Below, one piece after another: positions 35,700 through 48,015 of a DNA stretch of 64,000 bases (the first letter of the stretch is position 1; each line of letters starts with the position of its first letter). The stretch is from Pisaster brevispinus (lineage: Eukaryota > Echinodermata > Asteroidea > Forcipulatida > Asteriidae), in contig JAMKCF010000143.1 in the NCBI GenBank assembly GCA_023634235.1, forward strand, positions 62,001-126,000, given 5' to 3'. Below the pieces are notes generated by a model. The model was not told the DNA's origin. It saw nothing but the letters and a program-made list of their open reading frames with translations, and searched no databases. A program made the position numbers and the translations under genes.

Positions 35700-38690
35700 A
35701 ACATACATAATTGTAAAGTTCTATGCATTTTTGATAAAGGCAGGATACAGGATGTTGCCATCATTCTCTCTGGATAAGTTTCTAAGCAAACTTATTTAAT
35801 TTGGAAAAAAAAAACTTAAGCATTTTCTTCTGGCATCAAGGTCATCTGATTTCCAATATTGGAGTTATTAGTGATAAGGTCGTCTTTCTCTTTAATAATA
35901 TTACAATCTGAAAACAACTAATTTTATTTGTTTTCAACTTAAGAACAAAGTGTGCATTTTCGTTTTGATAAGTGTCTAATCTTGAACAGTTTAACTTGTC
36001 ATCTGTCAAATTACATTCTGTGACTTTAAACTTATTTTTAAAGACTTGAAGATTAACTTGTTTTGGCTAAACACATTCCAATCCTGTATCCTGCCTTGGC
36101 TCAGTGGTGTAGTCCGGACTCTTTCGGTTGGGGGGGGGGGGCACAGGGGGAAGGGGCACAGGGGGGCATTGCTTTTTAGTTGGGGAGGGGGCAGGGGGCT
36201 AGGGTTTTTCAGTGCCGGGGGTCATGCTTTATTTTGGAAAGGATGGTTTAGGAAGAAGGATGTTACAAAACACTGCCTTAGCATTGAAAAAGTTACCCCA
36301 CTTGACCATCGAATCATTGGTGCAACTGGGGGAGGGGCGGGGGGCTGCGGGCATACAATTGATGTTCGTGCCCCCCACCCTGATAAAGGATAACAATAGC
36401 AAAATTGTCCTCTATTGTAAAAGCTTTAATGTGATAATGTTTTTAAAAACAATTTTTCTATTGCACAGAGCAATGTATTTGTTTTTACGAGGATGTCAGA
36501 TTATTGTAGAAATGCATATCAAGAGCTTAAAAAGGGGATTGTTTAGGAATAATGCAAATGGAATCTACAGTGTTAATTGGCCAGAAGTGCGTCCCTCCCC
36601 GCATACAAAATAGTCTACCACTTTATCCCCCTCCAAATTTACGTTTTGATGCTATATCAAATTACTAACTATCTTCCATCTCAGTTTCTTAGAATCATTA
36701 CCAAGTTGTGTTTGTCCCCAGTAGCCTAGTATTCAGTGTTAAAAACTGTAAACATCAGGGATTCTTGGAATAAAACAAAGAGGGACTGATACAAGCTTGA
36801 AGAAGGCAATGTAAGATGAAGAAGAGATTGACTCTGGGTGAGTGTTGTCTTCCCAATGCATTCAAGCTGATGTTCACAGAACTGAAAAGCAACAAAAGTC
36901 CCTTTTTGAACGCCTTGGCAAAGTTGAACAGCTAAAGGAGAAAACAACTCAGAGAATTGTTGATGGGAATGCATGAAATACAGGGCCAGTGTCTAGTGAC
37001 GACAAGGCAGGAAAGAATTAACAGATAGATATTTCACTTTACTGAGGATGTTTTACAAAACCAATTTTACTTCAGGATGACCTCATTAAGATAAAAAAGG
37101 AATAAATACCAAACAGTTCACAGTTGGCTTTGGTAATAGTGCGTTTGAGTTGAGGTCTAAACAGATGTTGACCAAGTAAAGTTAGAGAGAAAAAGGAGTA
37201 AGTGAATACATGTACAAGAACACAGATCCATAACATGTTTTCCATCACGTTCAAATTTGATGTAACAATCAAATTTCAGTGTAAGTAACACAGAAAAAAG
37301 TACTGTTTCTGTCCTGATGAGAATGAAAGTGAAGGACAGTTCAGGTACTCAAGTATGAAACAGACTATTGCACTGTTGGATTGAGGTTCATCCTGATGAT
37401 AGACTTGGTTCAAGTTGGGTCTTGTGCTAATCGAGTCAATAATGTACGGCTACACAGCTAGCTCTGATGAGCTCTTTGAATGTGCACCCTCTGGTGTCAA
37501 CTAGTTGCCAATCCAATGAGTTGGATTGCGAGTAGCAGAGTTGAAACAAAGAGGTGAAATAAAGCTGTGATAATGTTTATGTACATGGAGTGCATGCAAT
37601 GCAATAGAAACACGACTAAGGACTGGAAGAAAGTTTGACTTGGGTCAAGTCTATCCTGATGATAGAACAAATTGAAGATATTGTAGATTTGAAGATATGC
37701 GGAATAGAATCACCTGAGTCCATTGAGGAAAACACAGGAAAGAAAGAAATATCAAGCCCTCCTTGAATGCTTGCTGTTGAGTTTAAAAGACGGATTTTCC
37801 ATTGAATCCAAAGTGAAGTAAAGAGAAAGCAAGGTGCAGCACTTTGAATTTGAGAATTAGACAGTGCTAGATGTAGCTCCTACAAAAGCAGACAGTGTTG
37901 TAGGTTTTTAGGTAAAGATGTCTTATTTCATACTGATCTACATGTTCTATAAAATCCCACAATTAACAGAATCTGAATGTTGGTGTCCCTTCTGCTTCAT
38001 GCATCAAAGCACACAATTAAAAAACTGTGGGGGAAAGTGTTCATGTTATTGATCTTTCTCATTATCTGATTGTGTGTAGTTAAGTATGTTTCAGTCTACC
38101 TTTGAGTCTTTGGAACAGTACCTTACATGTTAAATGACAAAATTTAACTATATACATGATCTGCAAAAACCCTTCACATGGTGAAACTTTTCATTTAATA
38201 AAAGTGACCATTTCAAATGAATGGAAGCTCAGTGCAGTTTTTTAAATGGAATTAATCCAACAGTACACAATATGGTGAATGAAGCTATAGGTAAAGAGTA
38301 CAGTATCATTGATAATTTGGTAAGTAGAACCTAAAATGATAACAATTACCATGTGATGGGTTCCAAGAAAGCATCGCAAATCAACTCATGATTGGGTTGA
38401 ACATGTGAGTCCCAGACCAATAAATATGAAAAACCAAACCTCATGATACATTACATAAACTCTAGATGCAAGGACTAATTGTACATTTAAATCGACGTGT
38501 CACTACAAAAGCATTGTATCTTGGTTGTGTTTCTTGATCTCACAAGAAAGTGCTCTGTGCAAAAACGTGATGTCTTGGGGCGTACTTGTTTTGTGTTTAC
38601 ATTCTGGGCTTTTTAAAATGAGATACAACGCTTGACAATGTCAGACTTAAGTAACGTAAGTGCTCTTTTAGAAGATACAATGTTTTTGTA
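35700..38690. other. Mostly non-coding; poly-G element fragment at 36,100-36,390
   Basis: 'agtggtgtagtccgga' plus long G runs (36,131-36,215) resembles the poly-G element family. A plus-strand frame at 36,848-36,976 gives a coiled-coil-like phrase (TEKQQKSLFERLGKVEQLKE) before TGA, but no ATG and only a mediocre acceptor precede it, so I do not call a gene. The remainder shows nothing. Confidence 0.4.
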
Positions 38691-38739
38691 CTGACATAAC
38701 GATATGAAGCCATACTCGGGGAAAACCAACTTGATGAAC

Positions 38740-39010
38740 TACTGACAACTCGAGTTATAATCCTTAGATGGGTTTGGCACATCCTATGGAAACCTTTTGA
38801 TGAGCAAATTAACAAGCTCTTTACTGCCAATCTCATGGCCGGTGCAGACAAGATCATCAGCACCTACTATACTCAGTGTACATCTCTAGTATATTGCCAA
38901 TGGATGTTCTGCTTTCTCTGTTGGAGATCCAGAGATTAGCACTCAACAGGATAGAATGGGGAAAGCTTGTGTCTGCCTGCTGTGCAGCCGACTAATAAAT
39001 GATGATGATG
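38740..39010 (+). mobile_element. LINE 3' remnant (reverse transcriptase C-terminal end)
   Basis: In shifting frames the plus strand gives LRWVWHILWKPF (like the R-W-x-G-H-x-x-R-M block near the end of non-LTR reverse transcriptases) and RLALNRIEWGKLVSACCAAD (like the D-R-x-x-W-R-x-L-V-x-x-x-C end). This is followed directly by a (GAT)n run (taaatgatgatgatg), as at many LINE 3' ends. It is heavily decayed, with frameshifts and stops. Confidence 0.55.
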
Positions 39011-39317
39011 CTGGAGCTATCCTACATTGGATAGATTGTTCATTAGTTTAAAGTTTTGAAATTAGGCCCAATTATGGATGTTGCCATGAAGTCAGTCAAC
39101 AAAGTCCTATGACATCACATATTGACAGAGATATCAGTCCCTGAAGTTGCCTTTTTATTTTCAACAAGGCCTGGTCTGGTTGATAACAGCTCTCCATTGA
39201 CCCTGTCTCTCATAGCAGACTGGTTATTCCTCTCAACAGAAAACCCATGTCTGGTAATTGCTGAGCAGCTGTTTACACAGGTGACACAATTAAAATGAAA
39301 AGGTACCAATAGCACCA

Positions 39318-39495
39318 GGGCTGAAATTCATAGAGCTTCCTAAGCAGAAAAAAGTAGCTTAGCACAAGAACAATTATGCTGGACACCAGAATTTTTTGGG
39401 GGGCAAAACACCATGTCACATGCACGATTTTTGGCTCATCTTTGCTTAGATGAAAAATGTCTAGCAATATTTTTTGCTGGAGCAGCTCTTACATG
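39318..39495. mobile_element. Degraded 'gcttaagcagctct' MITE, copy 2
   Basis: 'ctgaaattcatagagcttcctaagcag' at the left and 'gctggagcagctct' at the right are diverged versions of the element at 40,251-40,434. Confidence 0.55.
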
Positions 39496-40250
39496 TAATT
39501 GAGAGCAGGTTGCTGACTGACAGGATGCCTGTTAACCGTTAACATCATGGCTATCCCTTTTCTTGCCAGTAGGAACATTACAAAGTAATATCAATTCTGA
39601 AATTCTCTTTCAAGAACCAGAATCCAGCAGCTGACTCAACTCAAGCATGGTGCTCCAGACAAGAAGCAAAATACTATAACATGAACATAGTACGTTAAAC
39701 TACCACACAGGTTGGTCAAACTTTAAAACATGAAGCAAGTCAGCATTTAAATTGGAATTGTTATTCTGATGACCATCGCCACAAGAATCCAAGTCCAGCT
39801 GCTGACTCAACTCAATCATGACACTTCCAACAAGAAGCAAACATGAGATAAACCAATAAGTAGTATTGACCAAACTGCTCTTGTAAATCTAACATTCTTG
39901 AAGTAACCTTGCTGAAAACATCAGCAAATGATGCATGCAATCTAACGTCTCATTTTGTACATCAAGCTTGGATGTATTTTTCAAGGGGTCTGGGACATTT
40001 CCTGTTTGTCTTCTGTCATGAATCTTCAGACCTGGCTTTATTGCCCTTCATTTTCTGAATAACACATCAAGAGTAAAGAAAATCAAGCTGATTCAAGAGA
40101 AGTTAAACAGAGTCATGTCCCAAAAGTTACAAATTTTGTGAAAGTCAATTATGATTATGAAGTACGAGTTTTGTTCTCAATTCTACATTTATTTTAAAAT
40201 GTGGACAACTTAAAAAAAAAAAATGCGGCAGATCCAGGGGCAGACATTGG

Positions 40251-40434
40251 CCCAATTACATAGAGCTGCTTTAAGCAAAAAACACTGCCTTAAAAAATTC
40301 TGCTTAGCAAAAATGAGCAGGGAACCAGTCACAGTTGTAAACATAACAAGGTATTTTTGGCTGGTAAGCCTTTTCCAGTAAGCACAATTGTTTAGTAATT
40401 AATAAATTTGTGTGCGCAGCTCTATGCAATTGGG
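40251..40434. mobile_element. 'CCCAATT..atagagctgctt' MITE (184 bp)
   Basis: Ends CCCAATTACATAGAGCTGCT and, reverse-complemented, CCCAATTGCATAGAGCTGCG. Internal 'tctgcttagcaaaaatgagcag' and 'ggctggtaagcc'. Non-coding. I recall this family as common in echinoderm genomes; that is recollection, not a search. Confidence 0.8.
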
Positions 40435-40740
40435 TTCAGTTCTGACAGGTGCTCAGAGTCGTGCCGAACTAAATAGGTTAGAAGCAACTCTAGGTCAATC
40501 CAAACAATTCTTGGTTTTAGGCAGGTCAACTTAACATAACATTTACATTAGGTTTGGCTCCTGACAAGAACGACGTCTGAAACCAAGGCTCACCAGAGTC
40601 ATTCCAAATGACTGCTACAGTCAATCTCTCGACTTCCAGCGCATCCAGTTGCTCTGAACTGTTTCAGATGTCAAACTTTTCTTGAACTGAATTCAATAAT
40701 TTGGTTTGGCGTGACTCTACAGAGCCTGTCTGAACCGGGT
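40432..40740. mobile_element. Foldback-type TIR element abutting the previous MITE
   Basis: 'gacaggtgctcagagtcgtg' (40,444) is inverted relative to 'cgtgactctacagagcctgt' (ends 40,730), with 'ggttca' and 'tgaacc' extending the arms. About 290-310 bp, non-coding. Confidence 0.6.
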
Positions 40741-41222
40741 CTTACAAACACAATAAGCCCCGTCTGATGTCACACTGCATTGAGCTGTAATCATTGGCTT
40801 CAAAACCTTTCCCTCCCTTCCCCAATAAGCCCAATTACTTTAATGTAATACTCCTGGAGACAAGTCTTTTGTATACTACAAATGTCAGGACTTGTACTCA
40901 ATATTCTTATGACCATCACCACAAGAATCTAAGCCCAGCTGCTGACAAAGTCAAATGTGATGCTCCAGACAAGAAGCAAATCACACCCACATGGATCTAA
41001 GATCAGTGTTGACCAAAAGGATGACACAGTGGCCAAACATACTATTTAAAATAAATATAGATTTATATTGTAAGATTCACCAGAACACAGGTTGGTCATG
41101 TTTATGACAGTCAAGCCTTGGACTCATTATTCTGATGACCATCGCCACAAGAATCTGAATCCAGCTGCTTCTAGTCAGCTTCATGTAATTACAAGTTCAG
41201 TCAGACTGATCTTGAACGTGAT

Positions 41223-41400
41223 CAGGCCTGATGCTTTATGGAGGCAACTGCCTCCATTGCCACTAGTCATTGCCTTGGTGCCCCTTGACATGCTTCAATA
41301 GAAGTTTACTATTTCTTCTTAGAGGTGCCCTTTACCAAGGAGACAAAGTCTTGGTGACCTTGCTGTTTCAAAAACAAAGCATCAGGCCTGCATGATAGTC
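41223..41400. mobile_element. CAGGCCTGATGCTTT MITE (178 bp), copy 1
   Basis: Perfect 15-bp inverted ends CAGGCCTGATGCTTT and AAAGCATCAGGCCTG. The flanks 'aacgtgat' and 'catgatag' are at best a decayed duplication. hAT-like ends starting CAGG. A second copy begins at 44,427. Confidence 0.75.
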
Positions 41401-42065
41401 ATTACACTCCCAAAAGGATGTAAGAACACCGCTGGTCCATGGTTGATGACCTGCATGTACATGTGGTGATCAAATGTTTAGTCTGATGAAGATTTGTACC
41501 TAAATAATGCAACATCACCACACAGGTCATGCAGGTTGGTCAAACTTATGATGGACTCGGACTCAGAATTCTGATGACCATCGTCACAAGAATCTGAATC
41601 CAACTGCTGACAAATTAAATTGTGATAATCCCCCAACAAGAAGCAAAGTACACCAATACAATCAGAACATGTGTAAATGATCAGTGTTGATATCGGGAAT
41701 GACTTATTCATCACACTTTCAATGATAAATTTGTCAAGATTTGTACCAAGTGATTTTCCATCAGACAGGTTGGTCAAGTTAGCAAAAGTCAGACTTTGTA
41801 CTCATTATTCTGATGACCATCGCCAAAAGAATCTGAATCCAAGCTGATTACAAACATAGTTTTCCTGACCAGAAGAAAACTAATGTATTAATTATACACA
41901 AAGTACAATGGACCCCCACACAGGTTGGTCAAAATTAAAGAAAACGGCAGTATGGAAGTCAGGACTGAATTGGAATTGTTATTCTGGTGACCATCGCCAA
42001 ACAAATCCAAGTCCAGCTGCTGACTCAACTTAAGCAGGAGGCTTCCAAGGGAGCAAACTGGGCAT

Positions 42066-42715
42066 TCCCAACATCCCCAAAATAGCTGAGGCACAACATT
42101 GAAAACAATACTGGCAGACTGCCTCTGTAAATCTAGACCCCTTGATTTAAACTGAACAGTTTTAAATTAAGTTTTGATGTAATTATCAAGGAGTCTGTAT
42201 TTATTTATTTTTTGTTATTCACGGAGAATGCATCTTCAGACCAGAAATGGTTTTCCTTCATTTTCTGAATTGCATATATCAAGAGTAAAAGCAAATACAT
42301 TTCAAAAAGAACAAATGAAAACTTGATTACTTGTGATAAATGAAGTACCCATTTTGTATCCCATCCTAACACCATTTTAAAATAAGAAATACTTTTTACA
42401 TCACAGTGCTAGATTCAGAGGAAGACAGTTCCCTACCCTACAACCCAGTCCCCCCAACATTAGCTTAACACCTCCTGACTTGACTTTACACTGTATGGGT
42501 CAGAAATCATACATACGGGTACTTCACAACCTTCCCTACCCCCCCCCCCCCCCCCACCCACTCCTCCAACAATCAAAATCACTTTGGACCTTGCATGTGT
42601 TTCTCTAGAACAACCTCTGAATCCAACAACGGGACCTCATCAATTTAATAATTACATATCAAGTTATAAAACACAAGGGAAACTGACTTGGTAAATTTTT
42701 AATAACTTTGGGTTC
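42066..42715. other. No supported gene; poly-C run at 42,540-42,556
   Basis: Non-coding; nothing recognisable apart from the homopolymer run. Confidence 0.4.
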
Positions 42716-42719
42716 AACA

Positions 42720-42880
42720 AAAACAAAATTACTAGAGTTGGATTTGAACCAATAATCTCCAGTTTAACAGGTTGGTGCTCTACCAACTTAGCTATCTAGC
42801 CCTATGTTGGCCATCTCCCCCTGTTTTGGTCGATTTCTTTGTTCAGGGATGCCAGTCAGAAGCCATACAACCTTTAAATT
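42720..42880 (-). mobile_element. tRNA-derived SINE, copy 2
   Basis: Minus strand: 'ggccaacatagggctagata', A-box-like TAGCTAAGTTGG, B-box-like GGTTCAAATCC, then 'aactctagtaattttg'. The upstream 'tggcttctgactggcatccc' matches copy 1 near 22.9 kb. The tRNA-like part is 42,732-42,804. Promoter boxes are slightly decayed. Confidence 0.8.
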
Positions 42881-44420
42881 CTTGCATGTTAACTTATTCC
42901 GGAGTTTGTTGGTTTAAATCACACTATAGACAATTTGTCTTTGTTCAACCCCAAATTAATAATAATTACTAAGTACAACAATGCTTTACAATCAATATGA
43001 TTTGAATAACAAGGCATACAAATGAGTTTTCTAATAAACCATTTTCTTAGGCTGAACACTATGGTCATTTATCAGCCCAACAATTATATACCTACACACA
43101 GGTCCTTGTTAACTAGTTGGTGGAACATGCGTCAACTGTCATCCAATATTTTGGCATTTATTCACTGCTGCGATGCTCCACAAGTTAATATTGGAGTCCA
43201 ATATGGAAACTATTGGATGCTCTGCAGTTTCTCTTTCCATAATAACTGTTCCCTGCCCATTTGTCCAAACAAGGAAAGGTCCTATATTACAGCGGACAGA
43301 GTTGATGTCCAAACAGAGTCATCCAAATTGCTCAGATGGAGTATTTTGTAAAAAGTTTTCAGAGACAGGGGTTGAAGAGTTTCCACATCTATTTTGTGTT
43401 TATCCGACAAAATTTCAAATGACAAGCATCACTGTGTGCGTATGTGTTTGCATAACACAAATATTGAATTCATTTTGTTTGTGTATTGTGTAGTAGATCA
43501 CTCATTGAAACCTGGCTTTTCCATTTCATGAGGCAAAAAATAGTCCAGGTTTCGCCTTGTGATTTAGTTTTGCGACAATGCACTCAAATGCAACCAATAT
43601 ATGCACATAAACCTACATCAGATATTATCCTCATAATTAATTACATACAGTTTTAAACAAAAACTCTTTAGGAAATAGTTCACATAATAAAACAGCTGAC
43701 TAGTTTCAGAACTTGTAATTTCTTAGGTACTGCTTGTGTGTATCAGAGGATTGAAGGCATGTGATTATGTAAAAAGTGTTTGGAATATATGTACTTATGG
43801 ATTATCTCATACATTCCTTAGTTTAAACCCTCCTCTTCTTAAACTTCCAGTGAGTTGACCAACCATTAATTTGAAACCATGCAAATGCACAGGTTGTGTA
43901 GAATGGAAAATCTGAACAAAAACTTGTTTTTATACAGACAAAAGCTTGTACAACATGTGTGTTCTGTGTAGAAATTGTTTTTTTCATTCAAATATTCCAT
44001 ATAATGGACACACAGTAGGAGGGCTTGATAGCATTTGTATGTTCTTTTGTACAAATAGATGACCGTTGCAACCAATTAGGTCTGACCAATTCACTGTGCG
44101 TACCCCGCCGTCGAGTCAGCAATTTAAGGGTTCTGGACCCCGCCAACCCTTGGTTCGCAGGCAGCATAGTACCACAGCGCAGGGAGGCCATTCCCCAACC
44201 TGGTGTACAAGAACATCATTTGACAGAAACAAACTTTACAGTCTGGAGAGCAATTTGGTTGAACACCCAATCCAATCATCCTCAGTTGCATGATACCATT
44301 CATCCTCTGATCTACACATAGTTGAATCATCCTATGCCCTCAATCCTTCAATTCCATACAGTATAATACATTCATTCCTTCTTTATCAACTAAGTCTTGA
44401 ATTCCAAGACTTAGACCAAA
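42881..44420. other. No supported gene; one protein-like frame at 44,025-44,321
   Basis: A plus-strand frame includes RVSNLRVLDPANPWFAGS and is more GC-rich than its surroundings. It has no ATG in good context, no splice sites and no family I recognise. A decayed transposon fragment is the likeliest explanation. Confidence 0.3.
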
Positions 44421-44426
44421 ATCCAG

Positions 44427-44595
44427 GCCTGGAATTACACGGAGGCCACGTAGGTCATGGCCTCTGTTGCCCCTGGTCTTGGCCTTGGTGTCCCTTCAGA
44501 AGTTTTACATAGACTTATAGATTTTCTACTTAAGGGAAGTGCCCTTTGAAAAATGAAAATGGTCTTGATTTCTGAATATTAGTCACCCAGATATT
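44427..44595. mobile_element. CAGGCCTG MITE, copy 2 (3' end unclear)
   Basis: 'caggcctggaattacacgga' then 'ttggccttggtgtcccttca' and 'agtgccctttgaaaaatg' follow the same order as the element at 41,223-41,400. Confidence 0.6.
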
Positions 44596-45067
44596 AGACA
44601 CAGCATCAGATTTTAATTTTTTTTATTTAAGATGCCTGTGTATAAGCCAGCACCCAGTTGTATTATCGAATGCACAAAACATGTTTATTTGTTTTCTATT
44701 TCGGAAATTCACTTTTGTAAATGTTGGTACCAGACCAGGGCTTGATTTCCCAAAGCACTCAGATTCATTTTCAGATCAGTTGTTAATATTGCCATAATAA
44801 TTTGTATAATGACATCACACTTTGCTTGGCAAATAAGATTGATGCACATCTTAAGACAATTCTAAGCTATTTGTAAAATCCAACCCAGATACCAATCAGA
44901 CTAATTTTCTGCTATGATTTTAGCCAAAATGTTTTAAGAACTAATGTAGAAGCTGCCCATATTACGAGCCACAGAGCTTGTTGCCGGCGTAAAAATAAAT
45001 TCATAAGCCGCGGCTAATATTCAGAAAATTACGGAAACAACCCTCTGTTATTCACTTTATCAGTATA

Positions 45068-45254
45068 GGGGCTGCATCGTCATGATCTAAGCAGGCAGTG
45101 GTTGTACATCATTGATAAACTCTCACCCAGTTACTGCACACACACTCTCCATAGATATGATACAGAGGTAAGGCGCATGTGTGCAGTAACTGGGTGTGAG
45201 TTCATAATTCCATGTACAGCCACAGGCCTGCATTGATCATGACGACACAGCCCC
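45068..45254. mobile_element. Near-palindromic hairpin element (187 bp)
   Basis: GGGGCTGcaTCGTCATGATC at the left pairs with GATCATGACGACACAGCCCC at the right. The inverted match runs almost to the centre, including CTCACCCAGTTACTGCACAC against GTGTGCAGTAACTGGGTGTG. Arms of about 85 bp around a loop of some 20 bp; non-coding. GGGGC ends resemble Harbinger MITEs. Confidence 0.85.
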
Positions 45255-45426
45255 TTTAAAAAGAGGTTTAACTTATCAAACCAAGCTCTTAAAGTTTCAT
45301 CAAAATCCATTACAATTCTTGGCCAAAAAGACACAACTACATACATACCCTACACAGAGATTTTGCAAAATATCATTTACAACTGACCACTGATGTATTT
45401 AGTTGTAATGGTTTTGGAACATGGTA

Positions 45427-45830
45427 GTCTGGTGGCTTAAAGAAAACATTGTGACACACCGGATTAAAGCACCAAACTTTGCACACTTGTATTAGGAGTC
45501 TCAAAGAAGCATATTAGAGGAGGGTGCCCGGTCTGTCATCTCCAGGTCAGTAAATTAAAGGGATCAACTTTTTCCACATAGCTCTGCCTGAGTGTCTGAC
45601 ATAGAAGCTGCTTGGTCATTTGTTATAAGTTTAATGATATGTGAAAGCGGCCAATTATTGGTGAAAAATGACAGGCAGTATTATAATACCACATGAAGTT
45701 TGACCTAGCTCACCCAGACCGGGCACCCCCTTCTAGAATGACTGTACTAGAATGACGGGACCTATAGAATAACTGTACAAATTTGGTGCTTTAATCCAGT
45801 GTGTCACGATTTTGCCAAAAATTTGCCTTT
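45427..45830. mobile_element. Long-TIR MITE, copy 2 (opposite orientation)
   Basis: Starts GTCTGGTGGCTTAAAG and continues 'cattgtgacacaccggattaaagcaccaaa'. It corresponds to the reverse complement of the element at 23,504-23,901, sharing 'gcacccccttctagaatga' and 'ttaatccagtgtgtcacgat'. The right end is decayed. Confidence 0.8.
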
Positions 45831-46900
45831 AGGTTTGGTTTCCTATGTTACAATTTCTGTTTTCATTCATTACATCATAAGACTCAATAGTAACAGTAGA
45901 CTGAGGATCACCTGACTACACAAACTTGTGATCATGGCTCAATTGCCTGTCACTTCTTACTGTGGAAGTCTGTGCTTATGCCCAGCCAAGGCCCATAGAA
46001 GTATGCACTTTATGGGGCGCTGTAAGCCCAGAATTCTCTGGTAAGCAGCACCAGGAAGTTGTGCCAAGGTTTCTCTTAGAAATGTTTTTAGTTGAATGAT
46101 TAAAATACTGAGGAGGCAGAAGTAGAATAGTTGAAATAATCCCATGTGTGGGAGAATGGAAAAGATGCACAAGGCTTAATCAATTGAAGAATCATATTTT
46201 GTGTAGGCTTTTGTTATATCTTTGGCATGATTGTCTAACATTTTTAAAACTGTCATTCAACAAATTTTCAAATCAGAAATATCTTCATCAATGAAAGAAA
46301 TTAAGAACCTCTCAAGGTGAGATAATTACAGGAGAGAGGAAAGCTCAAATTGACAGCAGACTGCAACTAAAGAAATAGGCTGACATTGTAAGGTAGAAAG
46401 AATTAAAGCAATCCTCCAAAAGAGTAAAGATGAAATATTTGAGGACAACAGCTGTCTAAGATAGAAGATTAACCATTTGCAAAGTTCCAAGATGTAACAA
46501 TGTGAAGAAGATGCACATAGAGTTTTGCATCCCAACACATTCAAGACAAAAGAAACACTTTGTTTTGTCTCTCAGGGGATAAGGGGATTAAACACACAAA
46601 GTATGACAATTGTGTACCACTCCATCCTTCCCTCTTCATCCTCTCATATATGGCTACAGAGGATGCCAAAAAGAGTTTGTCAAAACCCAAACTGAATAAA
46701 ACAATAGAGGGACATTGGATGGACAGTGTCCTCTAGGAGTAGGTAGTGCTCAGGACTGAGGGGAATGTATATCCTACCAAAAAGAGACATCCAACACTAT
46801 GATAAGATTGAAGGAAAATGTTGCATGAGGCAGGCATCAACATCCCTCAGTAGAGCAGAACATAAACTGAGAGGAGCAGACATAAAATGAAAGAAGAAAA
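45831..46900. other. No supported gene
   Basis: Non-coding. Overlapping minus-strand frames near 45,960-46,170 show no motif. Confidence 0.4.
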
Positions 46901-46904
46901 CAAA

Positions 46905-47240
46905 TGGCAATCAATCAATCAATCAATCATCAGACATTTGTAGAACACGATTATTCAAGTTGCCTATTCCAAGGCGCTCAGCAAGGTGAAGGAAAAATTG
47001 AAGACAGACAGGTTTACAGAATTTCATGTGGAGATGACAAGAGCAATGGACTAAATGCGAGCAGATTCCAAGAGATGAGTCTTAAGCTGACATTTGAAGA
47101 ACAGTACAGAGTCAAGAGTACAGAGTTGATAGGGGAGATCATTCCATAGCTTTGGTGCACATTCAACAAACATTATATCCCAAGTTAACCTTTTTTTCCA
47201 TGGCCACGTTATATTTGGTCTGTTTTTAAGCAAGACCTCG
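46905..47240 (-). mobile_element. 5'-truncated LINE, C-terminal reverse transcriptase end and tail
   Basis: On the minus strand the frame at 47,233-47,051 includes APKLWNDLPYQL and FFKCQLKTHLL, which match the conserved 'APxLWNxLP...FKxxLKTHLF' C-terminal block of L2/CR1-type non-LTR retrotransposons. Downstream on the same strand come 'gagcgccttgg' and 'gttctacaaatgtctgatg', then an (ATTG)n tail (46,908-46,930, tca-atcaatcaatcaatc on plus), as expected of a LINE 3' end. Confidence 0.75.
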
Positions 47241-48010
47241 TGGACTAGCTTAATACTTTATTTCCAGTCACCTGAGTGACCCTAAAGTTTCCTTTTAAGC
47301 AACAAACATCATTTGTTCTGATACATGTTTGAAGACTTACTGTTTTGTCATCAACAATACTGTATCTGAGCTCAAATTGTGTCAAGAACTGCAGTGAAAA
47401 TTAAAAAGTTAAAATTAAAGTTCGCCGTGTGGTGTGAGCTTCACAAATTCTCTTGTGGTGAGGCAGTGCTATTTGTGCAGCATTTTCAACACACTGGATG
47501 TGTTTTCGAAAGTCTTCAAGTTATCCAAAACTGTCATGACTAGTCAGTCACCTTACTCACCATTTGCCAAATTAACAGTCATTTATTTTGATCTCAAACA
47601 CAAACCATGAACGTGACAACACTGCTGTGTTTGAAAAAGTTTTCCAATGGTTGAGATTACAGCTTGCGGCTAGACTTCTCATGAGATGTGTTGCTGTTGG
47701 TTGTGCTCTCATCAAACAGCAATCAGGAAGCTTTTGCTGTTCATGTTATTCAAAATGGTTGAAACTGTTTGAAATGTTGTTGGAAGAGCCAGTTGGATTG
47801 GAGATTGCACAAATAGTAGGAAAGTTAAATAACTGGAAAAAATATATTTTGTTCCAATCATGCTTCTCAGTATATTAAAAAAATGAATGAAACTGTTGCT
47901 TTTAACCTGTTGATGAGAAAAAGACTTTTGGGTGACTTACTTCACATGACCTACCTCCAGTAGCATTTTGCCTGCTTCATGAAGATGCTGAAATCTCTTA
48001 TCTAACAGTG
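47241..48010. other. No supported gene
   Basis: Non-coding; a plus-strand frame at 47,588-47,878 lacks splice context and known motifs. Confidence 0.35.
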
Positions 48011-48015
48011 GGATA

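Larger units (their letters stand above)
39590..42065 (-). repeat. Seven-copy array of an exon-like unit (LDSDSCGDGHQNN)
   Basis: Seven dispersed tandem units near 39,600, 39,740, 40,885, 41,111, 41,545, 41,789 and 41,965 share, on the minus strand, a pyrimidine-rich 'tttgcttcttgt', then 'gtcagcag' and a short frame with core LDSDSCGDGHQNN. In the units at 40,885-40,938 and 41,111-41,164 the frame is exactly 54 nt from the AG to a TGA. The unit at 41,789-41,843 has one extra base and the same 18 codons. Others run on in frame or are broken (39,600). Downstream of each lies 'ttgaccaacctg.gtg'. This could be duplicated 3' terminal exons of a minus-strand gene or a tandem repeat that happens to keep a short frame. 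Younger MITEs lie between units. Confidence 0.55.

Noticed and set aside
36848..36976. Coiled-coil-like plus-strand frame (TEKQQKSLFERLGKVEQLKE)
   Set aside because: Attractive composition, but no ATG, a mediocre acceptor, no partner exon, and an equally long frame on the other strand.
44025..44321. 98-codon plus-strand frame
   Set aside because: No start context, no splice sites, no recognisable family; probably a decayed transposon or chance.
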